From assembly GCA_009843735.1 (NCBI GenBank), contig VYCW01000100.1, forward strand, positions 1 through 56,850: a DNA stretch of 56,850 nt, written 5' to 3'. This DNA comes from Acidimicrobiaceae bacterium. GTDB taxonomy: Bacteria; Actinomycetota; Acidimicrobiia; Acidimicrobiales; Aldehydirespiratoraceae. The position numbers and the translations under genes were made by a program. Every line of letters starts with the position of its first letter. Position 1 is the stretch's first letter. The notes under the pieces are model-generated. The model did no database searches and was not told the origin of the DNA. It was given only the letters and a program-made list of their open reading frames with translations. Below, in pieces: positions 10,401-17,857 of the stretch.

Positions 10401-13400
10401 GCTTGACCGTGTAGCCGTCCAGCCTGCCCAGCTCCGTGCCGTCGGACGCGTAGAAGCGCAGGTCGGCGGCTATGACCTCGCGGGGCGCGGCCGCCTGGTC
10501 GTCTCCGCTGGCGCCCCCCGGCTCGCGCAGGCGGGCATGGCAGACCAGCCGATCGGGAAGCGGTCCGTGAAGCACCAGCCGCTCCCACCCGAACGGCAGG
10601 TAGGGAGTGCCGTCCTCGTCACCGGAGGCTCGTCGGGCCGCGGCCATCACCTGGAAGCAGCCGTCCAGCAGCAGCGGATGCAGCTCAGCGCCGCCGCGGT
10701 CCATCCCGTCGGGCAGAGCGACCTCGCCCAGAGCCCCGCCGTCGCGGGCCCGCAGCGAGGCCAGTGTGCGGAAGGACCCCCCGAGGTCGACGCCGGCTGC
10801 GGCCCGGGCCCGGTAGAACCCGGCGACGTCGACGGGGTCGAGGCCGGCTCTCAGGTCCTCCAGGTCGGCACGCTCGCTACCCGAAGGCGAGCCGGTGCTC
10901 GCTGACACCATGCCCTGGGCGTGCAGCGTCCAGCCGTCCTCGGCGTCGGACCGGCTGAACACTTCGAACTGGATGGGACTCCTGGCGTCGGAGCCGTCGA
11001 GCACGAGCTGCACGCTGCGCCCCGACACGTCGGCGGCGTCGGCGGGATCGTGCTCGTCGAAGACCATCGGGCTATGGAGCTGGAAGTCCTCCACGACGAG
11101 CTCCCCGTTGCAGCCGCCCAAGCTGCCGGCCGCGGCGGCCATCGAGCCGTACAGCGCGCCCGGGGTGATGACCCGCCCGTACACCCGGTGGTCGTCGAGC
11201 CAAGCCGGGTCGGTCACGAACACCTCGGTGGCATAAAGGGTCTCGCCTCGCGGCGAGTCGTGGCGGGTGCCCAGCAGCCGGTGGTCCGAGGCCTGCCTCC
11301 TCCGGCGTGGCTGCTCCACCCAGTGACGGTGGTGCTGGAACCGGTAGCCGGGAAGAGCGACCCGGCGTCGGGCCTCGCCCGCGTACAGGCCCTCGAACGA
11401 CACGTCGAGCCCGGCGCCGTAGGCGGCTGCGACCGCGTCGAGGAATCCGCTGCCGTCGGCCGGGTCGGGCTTGCTGGCCGAGGGCTGGCGCATGCTGGAG
11501 GCGATGACCGGTTCGGCCGAGCCGGCCCCCTGCGGCCAGGCAGTCGCGACGGTGGGGCCGAGGACGGTGTCGGGACCAATCTCGATCACTGCGTCCACGC
11601 CGATGGTGGCCAACGTCTCCACGCAGGTCCGGAAGGCCACCGGCGCCCGGGCCTGGCTGCGCCAGTACCGACCGTCAAGGGTCGCGCCCACCTCCAGCGC
11701 CTCGCCGGTCATGCTGCTCACGTAAGTGACCTGTGGGGCTGCTGTCTCGATTCCGTCGACCACGGTCTCGAGGTCATCGAGTGCCGGCTCCACCAGCGCG
11801 CTGTGGTAGGCGGGGCTCCTGCGCAGCCGGCGCACCCACGCCTTCTCGGACTCGAAGCGCTTCAGCAGGCTGTCGACCTTGTCCGCTGGGCCACTGATCA
11901 CCTGGTGCATCCCGTTGTCGGCCGCCACGCTCACCGGAGAGCCCTCGGTCGAGGCGTTGAGCTTGTCGACCGCGGCCGCCACCCGCTCCGGGGTTGCGAA
12001 CACCGCAGCCATGGCCCCGTCCTCGCCCAGCGCGCCCATGAGCGCGCCCCGGGCGGCCGCGAACCGCAGGCCGTCCTCCAGGCTGAACGCCCCGGCGGCC
12101 TGCGCAGCCGCGATCTCTCCCAGGCTGTGGCCGACGACCACATCGGGCCGGACGCCGATGCTCGACCACAGCGCGGTCAAGGCGCACTCGATGGCATAGA
12201 TGCACGGCTGCGTCCAGGCCGGGTCGTCCAGCTCCTCCTCGGAGCCGAACGTGACGTCGAGCAGCGACGCCCCACGCTCCTGCTGGAGCACCTCGTCGCA
12301 GCGGTCGAGGACGGCTCGGAAGACGGGCTCGCTCTCGTAGAGGGCGCGTCCCATGCCCACCCACTGGCTGGCCTGGCCGGTGTAGGCGAAGGCGACTGCG
12401 GTCGCGGCCCTGCCCGTCGGCAGGTCACCACCTCCGGCGACTGCCTCCAGCGACTCCCGCAACGAAGCCTGGTCGGTGAACACCACTCCGGCGCGATGGG
12501 TCATGTGGCTCCGTCCGATCCCTGCGGTCCAGGCAGTGTCAGACAGCAGTTCGTCGGCGTCCTTGTCGCCGGACGCGCCCTTGAAGCGCTCCTCGAGCCA
12601 CTCCAGGTAGCCCGCGGCCGTCTCTCGCAGGGACTCGCCGGTCTTGGCCGACAGGGGGAGCAGGCGGGCGGGGCGGTCTGCGGGCGTGGGGGCTGCCGCC
12701 GGCTCCGGAGGTGCCGCCGGTGGGCTGATCGCTACCCGGACGGGAGGCCCGGAGACCCACTGCCTCGGATCGGATGCTCCGGTTGACGCATGCGGCGTTC
12801 CGTAACCCTCCACCACGACGTGGGCGTTGGTGCCTGACCAGCCGAACCCGCTCACACCGGCCAGCGGCTGGCGGTCGGGACGGAGAGGCCAGGGGGTCGG
12901 CTCCGAGGTGACCTGCAGTGGGAGCCGGTCCCAACCGATCTCCGGATTCGGGTCCTGGAAGTTGAGGTGTTTGGGGATTACCCCCCGATTCATGGCCAGC
13001 ATCACCTTGATCAGCGCGGCCGCGCCGGCCGCCGACTCCAGGTGGCCGACGTTGGTCTTGACCGACCCGATCAGCAGCGGCCGGTCCGGATCCCGCCCCG
13101 TGCTGTAGGCCGTGCCGGTGGCTTCGGCCTCGATCGGGTCGCCGACCGGCGTACCGGTGCCGTGAGCCTCCACATAGTCGACTTCCGACGGCTGCACGCC
13201 GGCCCAGGCCAGCGCGTCGGCGATGACCCGCTCCTGGGCCTCGCCGTTCGGAACGGTGAGCCCCTGGCTGGCGCCGTCCTGGTTGAGGGCTGTCCCCCGG
13301 ATCACGCCCCAGATGCGGTCTCCGTCGGCCTCGGCTTCGGTTAGACGCTTCAGGACCAGCAGCCCGCATCCCTCGCCCCGCACGTAGCCGTTGGCGGCCT

Positions 13401-14121
13401 CGTCGAAGGTCTTGCAGCGCCCGTCGGGGGCCAGCATCCCGGCGTTGCCCCGCAACTCGAACAGCCGGCCGGACAGGATGGCGTGGACCCCGCCGGCCAG
13501 GGCCAGGTCGGCCTCGCCCCGCTGAAGTCCGGCCACCGCCTGATGCACGGCCGCCAGCGACGACGAGCACGCGGTGTCGACGGCCAGAGCCGGTCCCTGC
13601 AACCCGAGCGCGAAGGCGACCCGTCCGATGGCGGTGTTGAAGGAGGTCCCGGCTACGGAGTAGAGGCTGGCCGCCGGCTCGGCAGTGTCGTTGCATTCCA
13701 GCACCAGGGTCCGGTACTCGTTGTTGCTGATACCCGCGTAAACCCCGGTCCGGCTGCCCTTGAGCCCGTCAGGGTCGATGCCGGCATCCTCCAGCGCGTG
13801 CCAGCTCACCTCCAGCATCAGCCGCTGCTGTGGGTCCAGCAGCTGTGCCTCCACCGGCGATATCCGGAAGAAGGCGGCGTCGAACTGGTCGATCTCGTCG
13901 ATGAAGGCCCCGAACCGGCAGGCGTCGTTCTGGGTCCTGGCGTCGGTGAACAGCTCGCCCACCCGGCCCACACCCGAGCCAGGGACGCCCTCGGTTACCG
14001 CACTCGAGCCTGTCTCGAGCAGCCGCCAGAAGGCTCCGACGTCCGGCGCGCCCGGGAACCGGCACGCCATCCCCACCACCGCGATGGGCGAACGATCCGC
14101 CCCCTGCGCCGGGTCAGGCAA
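4450..14121 (-). CDS. Type I polyketide synthase: KS-AT-DH-MT-ER-KR-ACP-KS with AT-deleted end
   Basis: A 3223-residue PKS. Domains in order: KS1 about 10-440 (C185 in DTACSSS, H320, H360); AT 575-870 (S666 in GHSLGE; PAYHS where malonyl-type ATs read HAFHS); DH 940-1235 (H978-x3-G-x4-P987, D1153-x3-Q1157); C-methyltransferase about 1380-1650 (EVGAGTGSA at 1482); structural KR half 1660-1890; ER 1890-2200 (HAAAGGVG, 2025); KR 2205-2440 (GGLGGIG, 2219; S2347, but H2360 where the catalytic Tyr is expected); ACP 2490-2565 (S2523 in GMDSL); KS2 2637-3060 (C2802, H2937, H2977); then the KS-AT linker joined directly to the post-AT linker and stop. No thioesterase. Such a module normally makes a reduced, methyl-branched chain, possibly iteratively. 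The start is a TTG at 14121, overlapping the upstream hydrolase by 8 bp, just before the KS. Confidence 0.96.
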   Translation of the reverse strand: MPDPAQGADRSPIAVVGMACRFPGAPDVGAFWRLLETGSSAVTEGVPGSGVGRVGELFTDARTQNDACRFGAFIDEIDQFDAAFFRISPVEAQLLDPQQRLMLEVSWHALEDAGIDPDGLKGSRTGVYAGISNNEYRTLVLECNDTAEPAASLYSVAGTSFNTAIGRVAFALGLQGPALAVDTACSSSLAAVHQAVAGLQRGEADLALAGGVHAILSGRLFELRGNAGMLAPDGRCKTFDEAANGYVRGEGCGLLVLKRLTEAEADGDRIWGVIRGTALNQDGASQGLTVPNGEAQERVIADALAWAGVQPSEVDYVEAHGTGTPVGDPIEAEATGTAYSTGRDPDRPLLIGSVKTNVGHLESAAGAAALIKVMLAMNRGVIPKHLNFQDPNPEIGWDRLPLQVTSEPTPWPLRPDRQPLAGVSGFGWSGTNAHVVVEGYGTPHASTGASDPRQWVSGPPVRVAISPPAAPPEPAAAPTPADRPARLLPLSAKTGESLRETAAGYLEWLEERFKGASGDKDADELLSDTAWTAGIGRSHMTHRAGVVFTDQASLRESLEAVAGGGDLPTGRAATAVAFAYTGQASQWVGMGRALYESEPVFRAVLDRCDEVLQQERGASLLDVTFGSEEELDDPAWTQPCIYAIECALTALWSSIGVRPDVVVGHSLGEIAAAQAAGAFSLEDGLRFAAARGALMGALGEDGAMAAVFATPERVAAAVDKLNASTEGSPVSVAADNGMHQVISGPADKVDSLLKRFESEKAWVRRLRRSPAYHSALVEPALDDLETVVDGIETAAPQVTYVSSMTGEALEVGATLDGRYWRSQARAPVAFRTCVETLATIGVDAVIEIGPDTVLGPTVATAWPQGAGSAEPVIASSMRQPSASKPDPADGSGFLDAVAAAYGAGLDVSFEGLYAGEARRRVALPGYRFQHHRHWVEQPRRRRQASDHRLLGTRHDSPRGETLYATEVFVTDPAWLDDHRVYGRVITPGALYGSMAAAAGSLGGCNGELVVEDFQLHSPMVFDEHDPADAADVSGRSVQLVLDGSDARSPIQFEVFSRSDAEDGWTLHAQGMVSASTGSPSGSERADLEDLRAGLDPVDVAGFYRARAAAGVDLGGSFRTLASLRARDGGALGEVALPDGMDRGGAELHPLLLDGCFQVMAAARRASGDEDGTPYLPFGWERLVLHGPLPDRLVCHARLREPGGASGDDQAAAPREVIAADLRFYASDGTELGRLDGYTVKRATRAALLSATESLDDLLYEVVWRDRPLPPGVVGAGFLASPAAVAARSDTFAAYLEAAGVDKTSRADLLNDLERLSWSYALMTLERLGWQRTAGESVEPDGLRERLGVLPEHSRLFRRLFEMLARAGVVEADGDTFVVVPGSEDHGTQMLPDDPGELGSEMAERYEHGSTEIGLFQRSAGALADVLVGDADPLTLLFSSGEPTAADLYLKAPVARAANQMLADAVAALLEQLPDGRRLRVIEVGAGTGSATAAVLPELPEGRFDYTYTDISAGFFAEAESRFGGREASIEYRVLDIEHDPGSQGFDYHAYDLVIASNVLHATRYLSETLEHCRDLLAPSGHLVALENLRGQGWLDLTFGQLDGWWRFADACRPHHALASPAVWRQALDDAGFEGVEVLGADETDPDAEPDRGVILAQGPAEVAERPGAWVLAADRGGLAAELAERLEALNQTVVMASDESSPDPVSVPDGVVAAAIDMENRTEWQALLGTLPPGLPLNGVVHLAATDTHGVQATTGQMATAVRRAAASALALMQGLADADATAAKGVWFVTRGGQVLEHESVEGVAGAVLWGFGKVAAREASHLQPRMIDLDPAVAELPQSISDELLHPDSETHIAYRGGHRQAARLVRAGEGTERLHLPEPAGESAWMVEPDEAGALEELRVEAAPARSLEPGEVRVAVEATGLNFWDMFRSLGVIDEGLLGGEFCGRVLEIGPGVSTVADGDRVVGLAFGTFSAEAVTREEMVAPAPPNIGVTALATMPTAFVSAALSFDLAELAAGERVLIHAAAGGVGLAAVQLAQAAGAEVFATASAPKQAYLRSLGVEHVFDSRSTAFGEQILEATGGEGVDVVLNSLTGPGFIDTSLSCLAREGRFVELARVDILSHSEMRQARPDAGYWILELDVLKEHDPAQPGNALRRVMQRLDAGELAPLTHTRWSLAEVGPGMKFMRAARHIGKIVFAASPLETGQLRGDRTYLVTGGLGGIGCTVAGWLFDRGAGAIVLNGRRDPDPEAAAAIAELRERGATVSVELADMTDADAVDAMLARISDTLPPLAGVIHSVGVLSDAALTNQSWESFERVLWPKVLGAWHLHRATEDRDLDMFVLFSSVAGVLGNPGQANHAAANAFLDVLAAHRRSRGLAGQSIAWGAWSGLGEAEEQRERIAAQLEAAGTGWITPQHGLRAFDHLVRQDTTAPMVAAVDWQMVAEDYENRSPLLEDLLAAVASQAGGRQDSQADLLSELGASPATEHEQILAGFLQGELQAVMRLPDRPAPSVEFADLGMDSLMAVELRNRINRGLAGEYTAGNTVVFDYPSVQSLAAYLASELAESGGIEAPEGTDGARFAIQAPAGTGPSGPVLEAAAQPGQDQRDQQQADVAEPSAPKVAAAVVPSSATGNDGIAIVGMACRFPGAPDLSSFWRQLEAGENAVTDGRRDPGPWNGASGDPANPDPASRVGAYIEGIDQFDAGFFRIRPIEARMMDPQQRMLLETAWQSLEDAAIDPAGLKGSRTGVYAGIGGSSEYRRVIAAAGRGDSYFGTTASVAVGRIAFTLGLAGPAVPFDLACASSLVAVHHAVSALQQDEVDLALAGGANAVLSPSITTFLAETGMLSASGQCRAFDAAADGYIRGEGCGMVALKRLEDAIADGDRIWAVVRGTAVNQNATGLGLTQPNGPAQMQAMKQALDRAARVPADVDYLEAHGPGSVFGDAVEMNAAATVYGTGRDDDRPLLVGSVKTNIGHLECASAVAGLIKTVLAMNRGKIPKHLHLSEPSEQIDWERLPVRVTTEAMDWPETGGRPRLAAVNSFAISGANAHLVLEGHDIGTRQADTAGSGTSSQPVSRTRMLPLSAQSEQALRELAVQFGSWLGERVSELSEEGEDPAALLRDVAWTASVGRTHFAERAAVVFDDVESLRAGLQAVVDGNGGQAPGSGGSPGHGAVTDAAADYEAGLDVTFGALFQDETPRRISLPGYPFQRRRHWVQPLQSN

Positions 14122-15019
14122 GGCCGATCGGCTCCAGGAAGTCCCGCATGACCTTGATGCACTTCTCGGGCTTCTCCAACTGGAGGAAATGGGTCGAGTC
14201 GGGCAGGAAGTCGTAGTCCACGGTCAGCATCTCGCCGAAGTCCAGCGTCGGGAGGTACGAGTAGGGAAGGGTCGGGTCGGCTCCGATCACCTTGGTGGGG
14301 CATTGAAGCGCGTCCAGGTCGACCAACACCGCGAAGATCCGTGCGTGGGCCATGATCTGGGCCTCGTGTTCCCGCGGGAAGCGGAGTTCGTAGCCGGAGC
14401 CGTCCGCGGACTCGCGCAGCGTGGTTCTCGCCAGCAGGTCGATGACGCCTGGGACGGTATGCCGGAACGCGGGCAGGAAGGCGAGCAGGTCGGTGTAAGC
14501 CTTCAGCGTCTTGAATTGGGATGTGCGCTGCTCGGCCATCCTGGCGGCTCGCTTGATGGCCTCGTCGAACTCGTTGCGGGTCTCCACCGGCTTGCGCAGG
14601 GGAGGGTCGAACAGGACGAGGGCCGAGAAACGGCTCCCTTCGGTGGTCGACAGCAGCGGCGCCAGCGACGAGACCGAATGAAACACGCCCACCTGTGGCT
14701 TGGTGCCGTAGTGGGTGTCGATTGCGTCAAGCACCCGGTCATGGTCATTGATGAACGTGGGGATGGTGTGGTCCGCCAGGGGACTGACCGCGTTCCAGCC
14801 GTGGCTTCTCAGGTCGTAGACGACGACGTCGAACTCCTCGGTCAGCATGGACCAGTACGGGTAGTAGAGGTCGATGGCCAAGCCGATTCCGTGGGACATG
14901 ATGAGTCGTGTGCCGTCCGGGTTGCCGTGCCGGCGCAGGATGATGGTGGCGCCGCCCTCCACCGGGACCTCGTATGTGGACCGAGGCTCGGGCACGGTCC
15001 AGACCGCGTCTGACGTCAT
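14114..15019 (-). CDS. Alpha/beta-hydrolase fold protein, possible release or editing hydrolase of the PKS
   Basis: A 301-residue alpha/beta hydrolase. Seen: oxyanion-loop HG (MSHGIG, about 42-46), the RSHGWN turn, nucleophile-elbow candidate S115 in FHSVSS, and a terminal catalytic-histidine segment (DSTHFLQLEKPE). The elbow reads S-x-S where the family has G-x-S-x-G, so one glycine is replaced by serine. The start is taken as the ATG at 15019, where the conserved protein begins; upstream codons in the same frame look like non-coding shadow. Its stop overlaps the PKS start by 8 bp, so the two are translationally coupled. As the PKS lacks a thioesterase, this is the best candidate for hydrolytic release or type-II editing; an unrelated esterase role remains possible. 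Confidence 0.85.
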   Translation of the reverse strand: MTSDAVWTVPEPRSTYEVPVEGGATIILRRHGNPDGTRLIMSHGIGLAIDLYYPYWSMLTEEFDVVVYDLRSHGWNAVSPLADHTIPTFINDHDRVLDAIDTHYGTKPQVGVFHSVSSLAPLLSTTEGSRFSALVLFDPPLRKPVETRNEFDEAIKRAARMAEQRTSQFKTLKAYTDLLAFLPAFRHTVPGVIDLLARTTLRESADGSGYELRFPREHEAQIMAHARIFAVLVDLDALQCPTKVIGADPTLPYSYLPTLDFGEMLTVDYDFLPDSTHFLQLEKPEKCIKVMRDFLEPIGLA

Positions 15020-15062
15020 CGCAGCGATCGTAACTGGTGGGGGGCCATGTGCTTTGAGCGGG

Positions 15063-16814
15063 CTAGCCCGCCGCTCTGACTTGCACTGTGACCACGTCCA
15101 GCCCGTGGAACTTCTGATGGTGCACGGACGAGGCGTAGTGACGCAGAAGCCTGAGCGGGATCTCACCCTCCTCCACGCCAGCGGTGCTCTGGGATTCCTC
15201 ACTGAGGTGGGCCAGCCGGTCCTCCAGGTTCTCTTCATCGAAGACGGCTAGGAACTCCATCTCGACCGTCGCGCCGCTGTGACGGGCCGCCAGAATCAGG
15301 CTGGGCGCGTCGGCTTCCGAACGGTCATCGCCCTGCTGGAGAAGGCTCATCAGCGTCTCCTCGCCGGCGGAGCGCAGGCGCTGCGCGGCCGGGTCATCCC
15401 ATCCGATATCGGCCGCGAACCCTCGTAGGAACTCGTCGACCTCGGTCACAGACGACGGGTGAAGGTCGACCCTCAGACGTCCTCGCCGGCTCCGGCTGGT
15501 CAGTTCCACGAACCGGGTCATCACCACCGCGGCGACCGCTCCGGCCAGCATTCCGTTGTCTATCAGCGGACCCCACGTCTCTCCCAGCAGGTCTGCGCCG
15601 ATGGTCTGGTTGTCCAGACCCACCCCCACGGAGAAGGCGATCCCAACCGTGAGGGCCTTGCCCCGGTCGAGCCCGTCGGCCACAACCGTCTGTATGCCGC
15701 TCACGAAGAGCACCCCTATGGCGGTGACCAGGTAGGCGCCCATGACCGGGCTGGGGATGCTGAGTAGCACCGCCGTCAACTTGGGCAGCAGGGAGAGCAC
15801 GACCATCGCAGCCCCGATGGCGTAACCGACACGCCGGGCGGCGACGCCGGTGAGATTGACCAGCAGTGGACTGGACGACGAATAGACCGATGTCGGCGGT
15901 GTTCCGGCCAGGCCCGAGAGAAGGATGCCGACGCCGTTGGTGTTGAGCGATCCCTGCACCAGCCGGTAATCGGTCACCCGCGGCTTGCGCCACGAGACCT
16001 GCTGGATGGCGATGTAGTCCCCGATGTTCTTGACGCTGCCGACCAGGGCGATCACCACGAAGGCGGGCAGCAGGGCCCAGAACTCGACGCCCGGGGTCAG
16101 GTCGATCCCCGGGAACCCGCCCTCTGGAAGGCCGACCCAGCGGGCGTCGCGAATGGGTTGGACCTCGTACGCGCCGAACATGACAGCCACCGCGCAGCCG
16201 GCCGCTATGCCCATGAGCGGCGACCAGACGCGCCAGGCCCCGGAGACCCGCAGGGCCAAAGCCACAACTGCGGCGAGAGTCACCAGAGCTACGACGGGGC
16301 CGGCTGCGCCGGGGGCGGACTCGGGCACCTCGCTCACCCGGCCGAGCGCGACGGGCAGGATCGTGGCCGCCAGCAGCATGAGCACGGTGCCCGACACGAC
16401 CGGGGTGATGATCCGGCGCAGCAGCGGCAGCCAGACGGACAGCAAAAGGTAGAACAGCGCCGCCGCCACGGTGAGGCTGGCCAGCAGGGCCGGCCCGCCC
16501 GCGGCCAGCGCCAGCACCGAGACGGCGACATAGTTGGGCGTCGGTCCCATGATCAGGATGTGGCCCGCGCCGAACCGCCCGAAGCGGCCTGCCTGCAGCG
16601 CGGTGAGGCCTCCGGCGATGACTAGGGAGGCGAACACCGCCCAGGTGAGGTAGCTGTCATCCTGGCCGCCCGCCCGGGCGGTGATGGCCACGATCAGCAC
16701 GATCGTCGCCAGCACAAGCATGACCCCCTGCAACCCGACGCCCAGCGCGATCAGCGGAGGGCAACGCTCGTCGGGCTCGTAGCGGATGGCGTCGTCGGCT
16801 CCAGGGGTGCTCAT
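15063..16814 (-). CDS. NCS2-type nucleobase/xanthine-uracil permease with C-terminal GHKL/anti-sigma-like domain
   Basis: A 583-residue protein. Residues 20-455 hold many hydrophobic segments and the nucleobase:cation symporter-2 layout, including a PPTSVYSSS segment where relatives read PTTxYxEN and a SGIQTV segment after the last long helix pair. Expected role is uptake of a purine, pyrimidine or similar heterocycle across the inner membrane. Residues 456-583 are not a transporter tail: they resemble an RsbW/SpoIIAB-like ATPase fold, with a helix like an N-box (AGEETLMSLL) and an end like the family's last helix and strand (LRLLRHYASSV...VVTVQV). The usual DxGxG box is not recognisable. It lies 43 bp above the hydrolase-PKS pair. 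Substrate and the role of the extra domain are unknown. Confidence 0.85.
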   Translation of the reverse strand: MSTPGADDAIRYEPDERCPPLIALGVGLQGVMLVLATIVLIVAITARAGGQDDSYLTWAVFASLVIAGGLTALQAGRFGRFGAGHILIMGPTPNYVAVSVLALAAGGPALLASLTVAAALFYLLLSVWLPLLRRIITPVVSGTVLMLLAATILPVALGRVSEVPESAPGAAGPVVALVTLAAVVALALRVSGAWRVWSPLMGIAAGCAVAVMFGAYEVQPIRDARWVGLPEGGFPGIDLTPGVEFWALLPAFVVIALVGSVKNIGDYIAIQQVSWRKPRVTDYRLVQGSLNTNGVGILLSGLAGTPPTSVYSSSSPLLVNLTGVAARRVGYAIGAAMVVLSLLPKLTAVLLSIPSPVMGAYLVTAIGVLFVSGIQTVVADGLDRGKALTVGIAFSVGVGLDNQTIGADLLGETWGPLIDNGMLAGAVAAVVMTRFVELTSRSRRGRLRVDLHPSSVTEVDEFLRGFAADIGWDDPAAQRLRSAGEETLMSLLQQGDDRSEADAPSLILAARHSGATVEMEFLAVFDEENLEDRLAHLSEESQSTAGVEEGEIPLRLLRHYASSVHHQKFHGLDVVTVQVRAAG

Positions 16815-16869
16815 ATCGGTTGCATTGTCTCACCATCAAGCAGCGTGATGCGCCTGCAGCGTCGAACTC

Positions 16870-17796
16870 ATGCGAGAATCGGGCATGGCTCGGATCGATC
16901 TGGTGCATCCGGACAACGCCGATGGGTCTTGGTTCGTAGACACCCGCTGCATCCGCTGCGACGCGGCCCGGCACTGGGCGCCCGGGCTCATTGACATGGA
17001 CGACGAGGGGCTCTCCTTCGTGGCCCGCCAGCCCGAGAATCCCGAGGAGGTCTCGGCGCTGTGGAGAGCCGCGGTGGCCTGCCCGACCCAGTCCATCGGT
17101 ACGACCGAGGCCCGCCGCCCGCCCAGCCCCGCGTTCCCGTACGAGCTGACGCCGGGCGTGTATGCGCTGGGACACAACGCCCGGTCCTCGTTCGGGGCCC
17201 ACTCGTACCTGGTGTCTCGGGCCGGCGGGAACCTGATGGTCGACTCGCCCCGGTTTACCCGCGGCTTGGCTGAGCTCGTCGACGACCTCGGCGGCGTGCG
17301 CCACGTGCTGCTGAGCCACCGCGACGACGTGGCCGACGCCGACCGCTGGGCCGAACGCTACGGCGCCGACGTATGGATCCACGAGGCCGACGCCGACGCC
17401 GCGCCCTACGCCACGGTCGTCCTGGAGGGCGACGAGATCACCGATGTCGCGCCGGGCGTGGTGTCTGTTCCGACTCCGGGCCACACCGAGGGCTCGGTCG
17501 CCTTCCACATCGACGACAAATGGCTGCTCACCGGCGACACCTTGCACTGGAACCACCGGCGCGGCGAGCTCGACGTGTTCGCCGGCGCGATGTTCCATTC
17601 GTGGGAGGTGCTGGCCGACTCGATGGACCGTCTTGCGACTCTGGAGGTGGAGTGGGTATTCCCCGGCCACGGCAACTGGCATCAAGTCGGCCCGGCCCTG
17701 TACGCCGAGCAGATGACCCGCCTGGGACCGGCCATGCGCGAGATCGGCCGTGCTGGCTGGTCCGACCGCGCTGCCACCGCCTACGACTGGTTCTAG
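16870..17796 (+). CDS. MBL-fold metallo-hydrolase with N-terminal ferredoxin-like segment
   Basis: A 308-residue protein (303 if the second ATG at 16885 is used; neither has a clear ribosome-binding site). Residues 20-80 resemble the ferredoxin-like N-terminus of a known MBL subfamily, with C27, C30 and C71-P, but A33 stands where the third CxxCxxC cysteine is expected. Residues 90-300 form a metallo-beta-lactamase domain: the first metal motif is the divergent SHRDDVAD, followed by PGHTEGS, TGDTLHW and PGHGNW. It is the first plus-strand gene after the divergent permease, 61 bp before a Rieske oxygenase gene, and probably heads that operon. Function beyond hydrolase fold is unknown. Confidence 0.85.
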   Translation: MRESGMARIDLVHPDNADGSWFVDTRCIRCDAARHWAPGLIDMDDEGLSFVARQPENPEEVSALWRAAVACPTQSIGTTEARRPPSPAFPYELTPGVYALGHNARSSFGAHSYLVSRAGGNLMVDSPRFTRGLAELVDDLGGVRHVLLSHRDDVADADRWAERYGADVWIHEADADAAPYATVVLEGDEITDVAPGVVSVPTPGHTEGSVAFHIDDKWLLTGDTLHWNHRRGELDVFAGAMFHSWEVLADSMDRLATLEVEWVFPGHGNWHQVGPALYAEQMTRLGPAMREIGRAGWSDRAATAYDWF

Positions 17797-17857
17797 GCAG
17801 GGCGGCAGCGTTCCGGCTGCTTGGACTGGCCGCAGAGCGCTCCGGTAGGGTCGCGGC

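Noticed and set aside
12802-14121. PKS start moved to a downstream ATG
   Set aside because: The first downstream ATG lies inside the GMACRFPG motif of KS1; starting there would remove the first strand of the domain, so the TTG at 14121 is kept.
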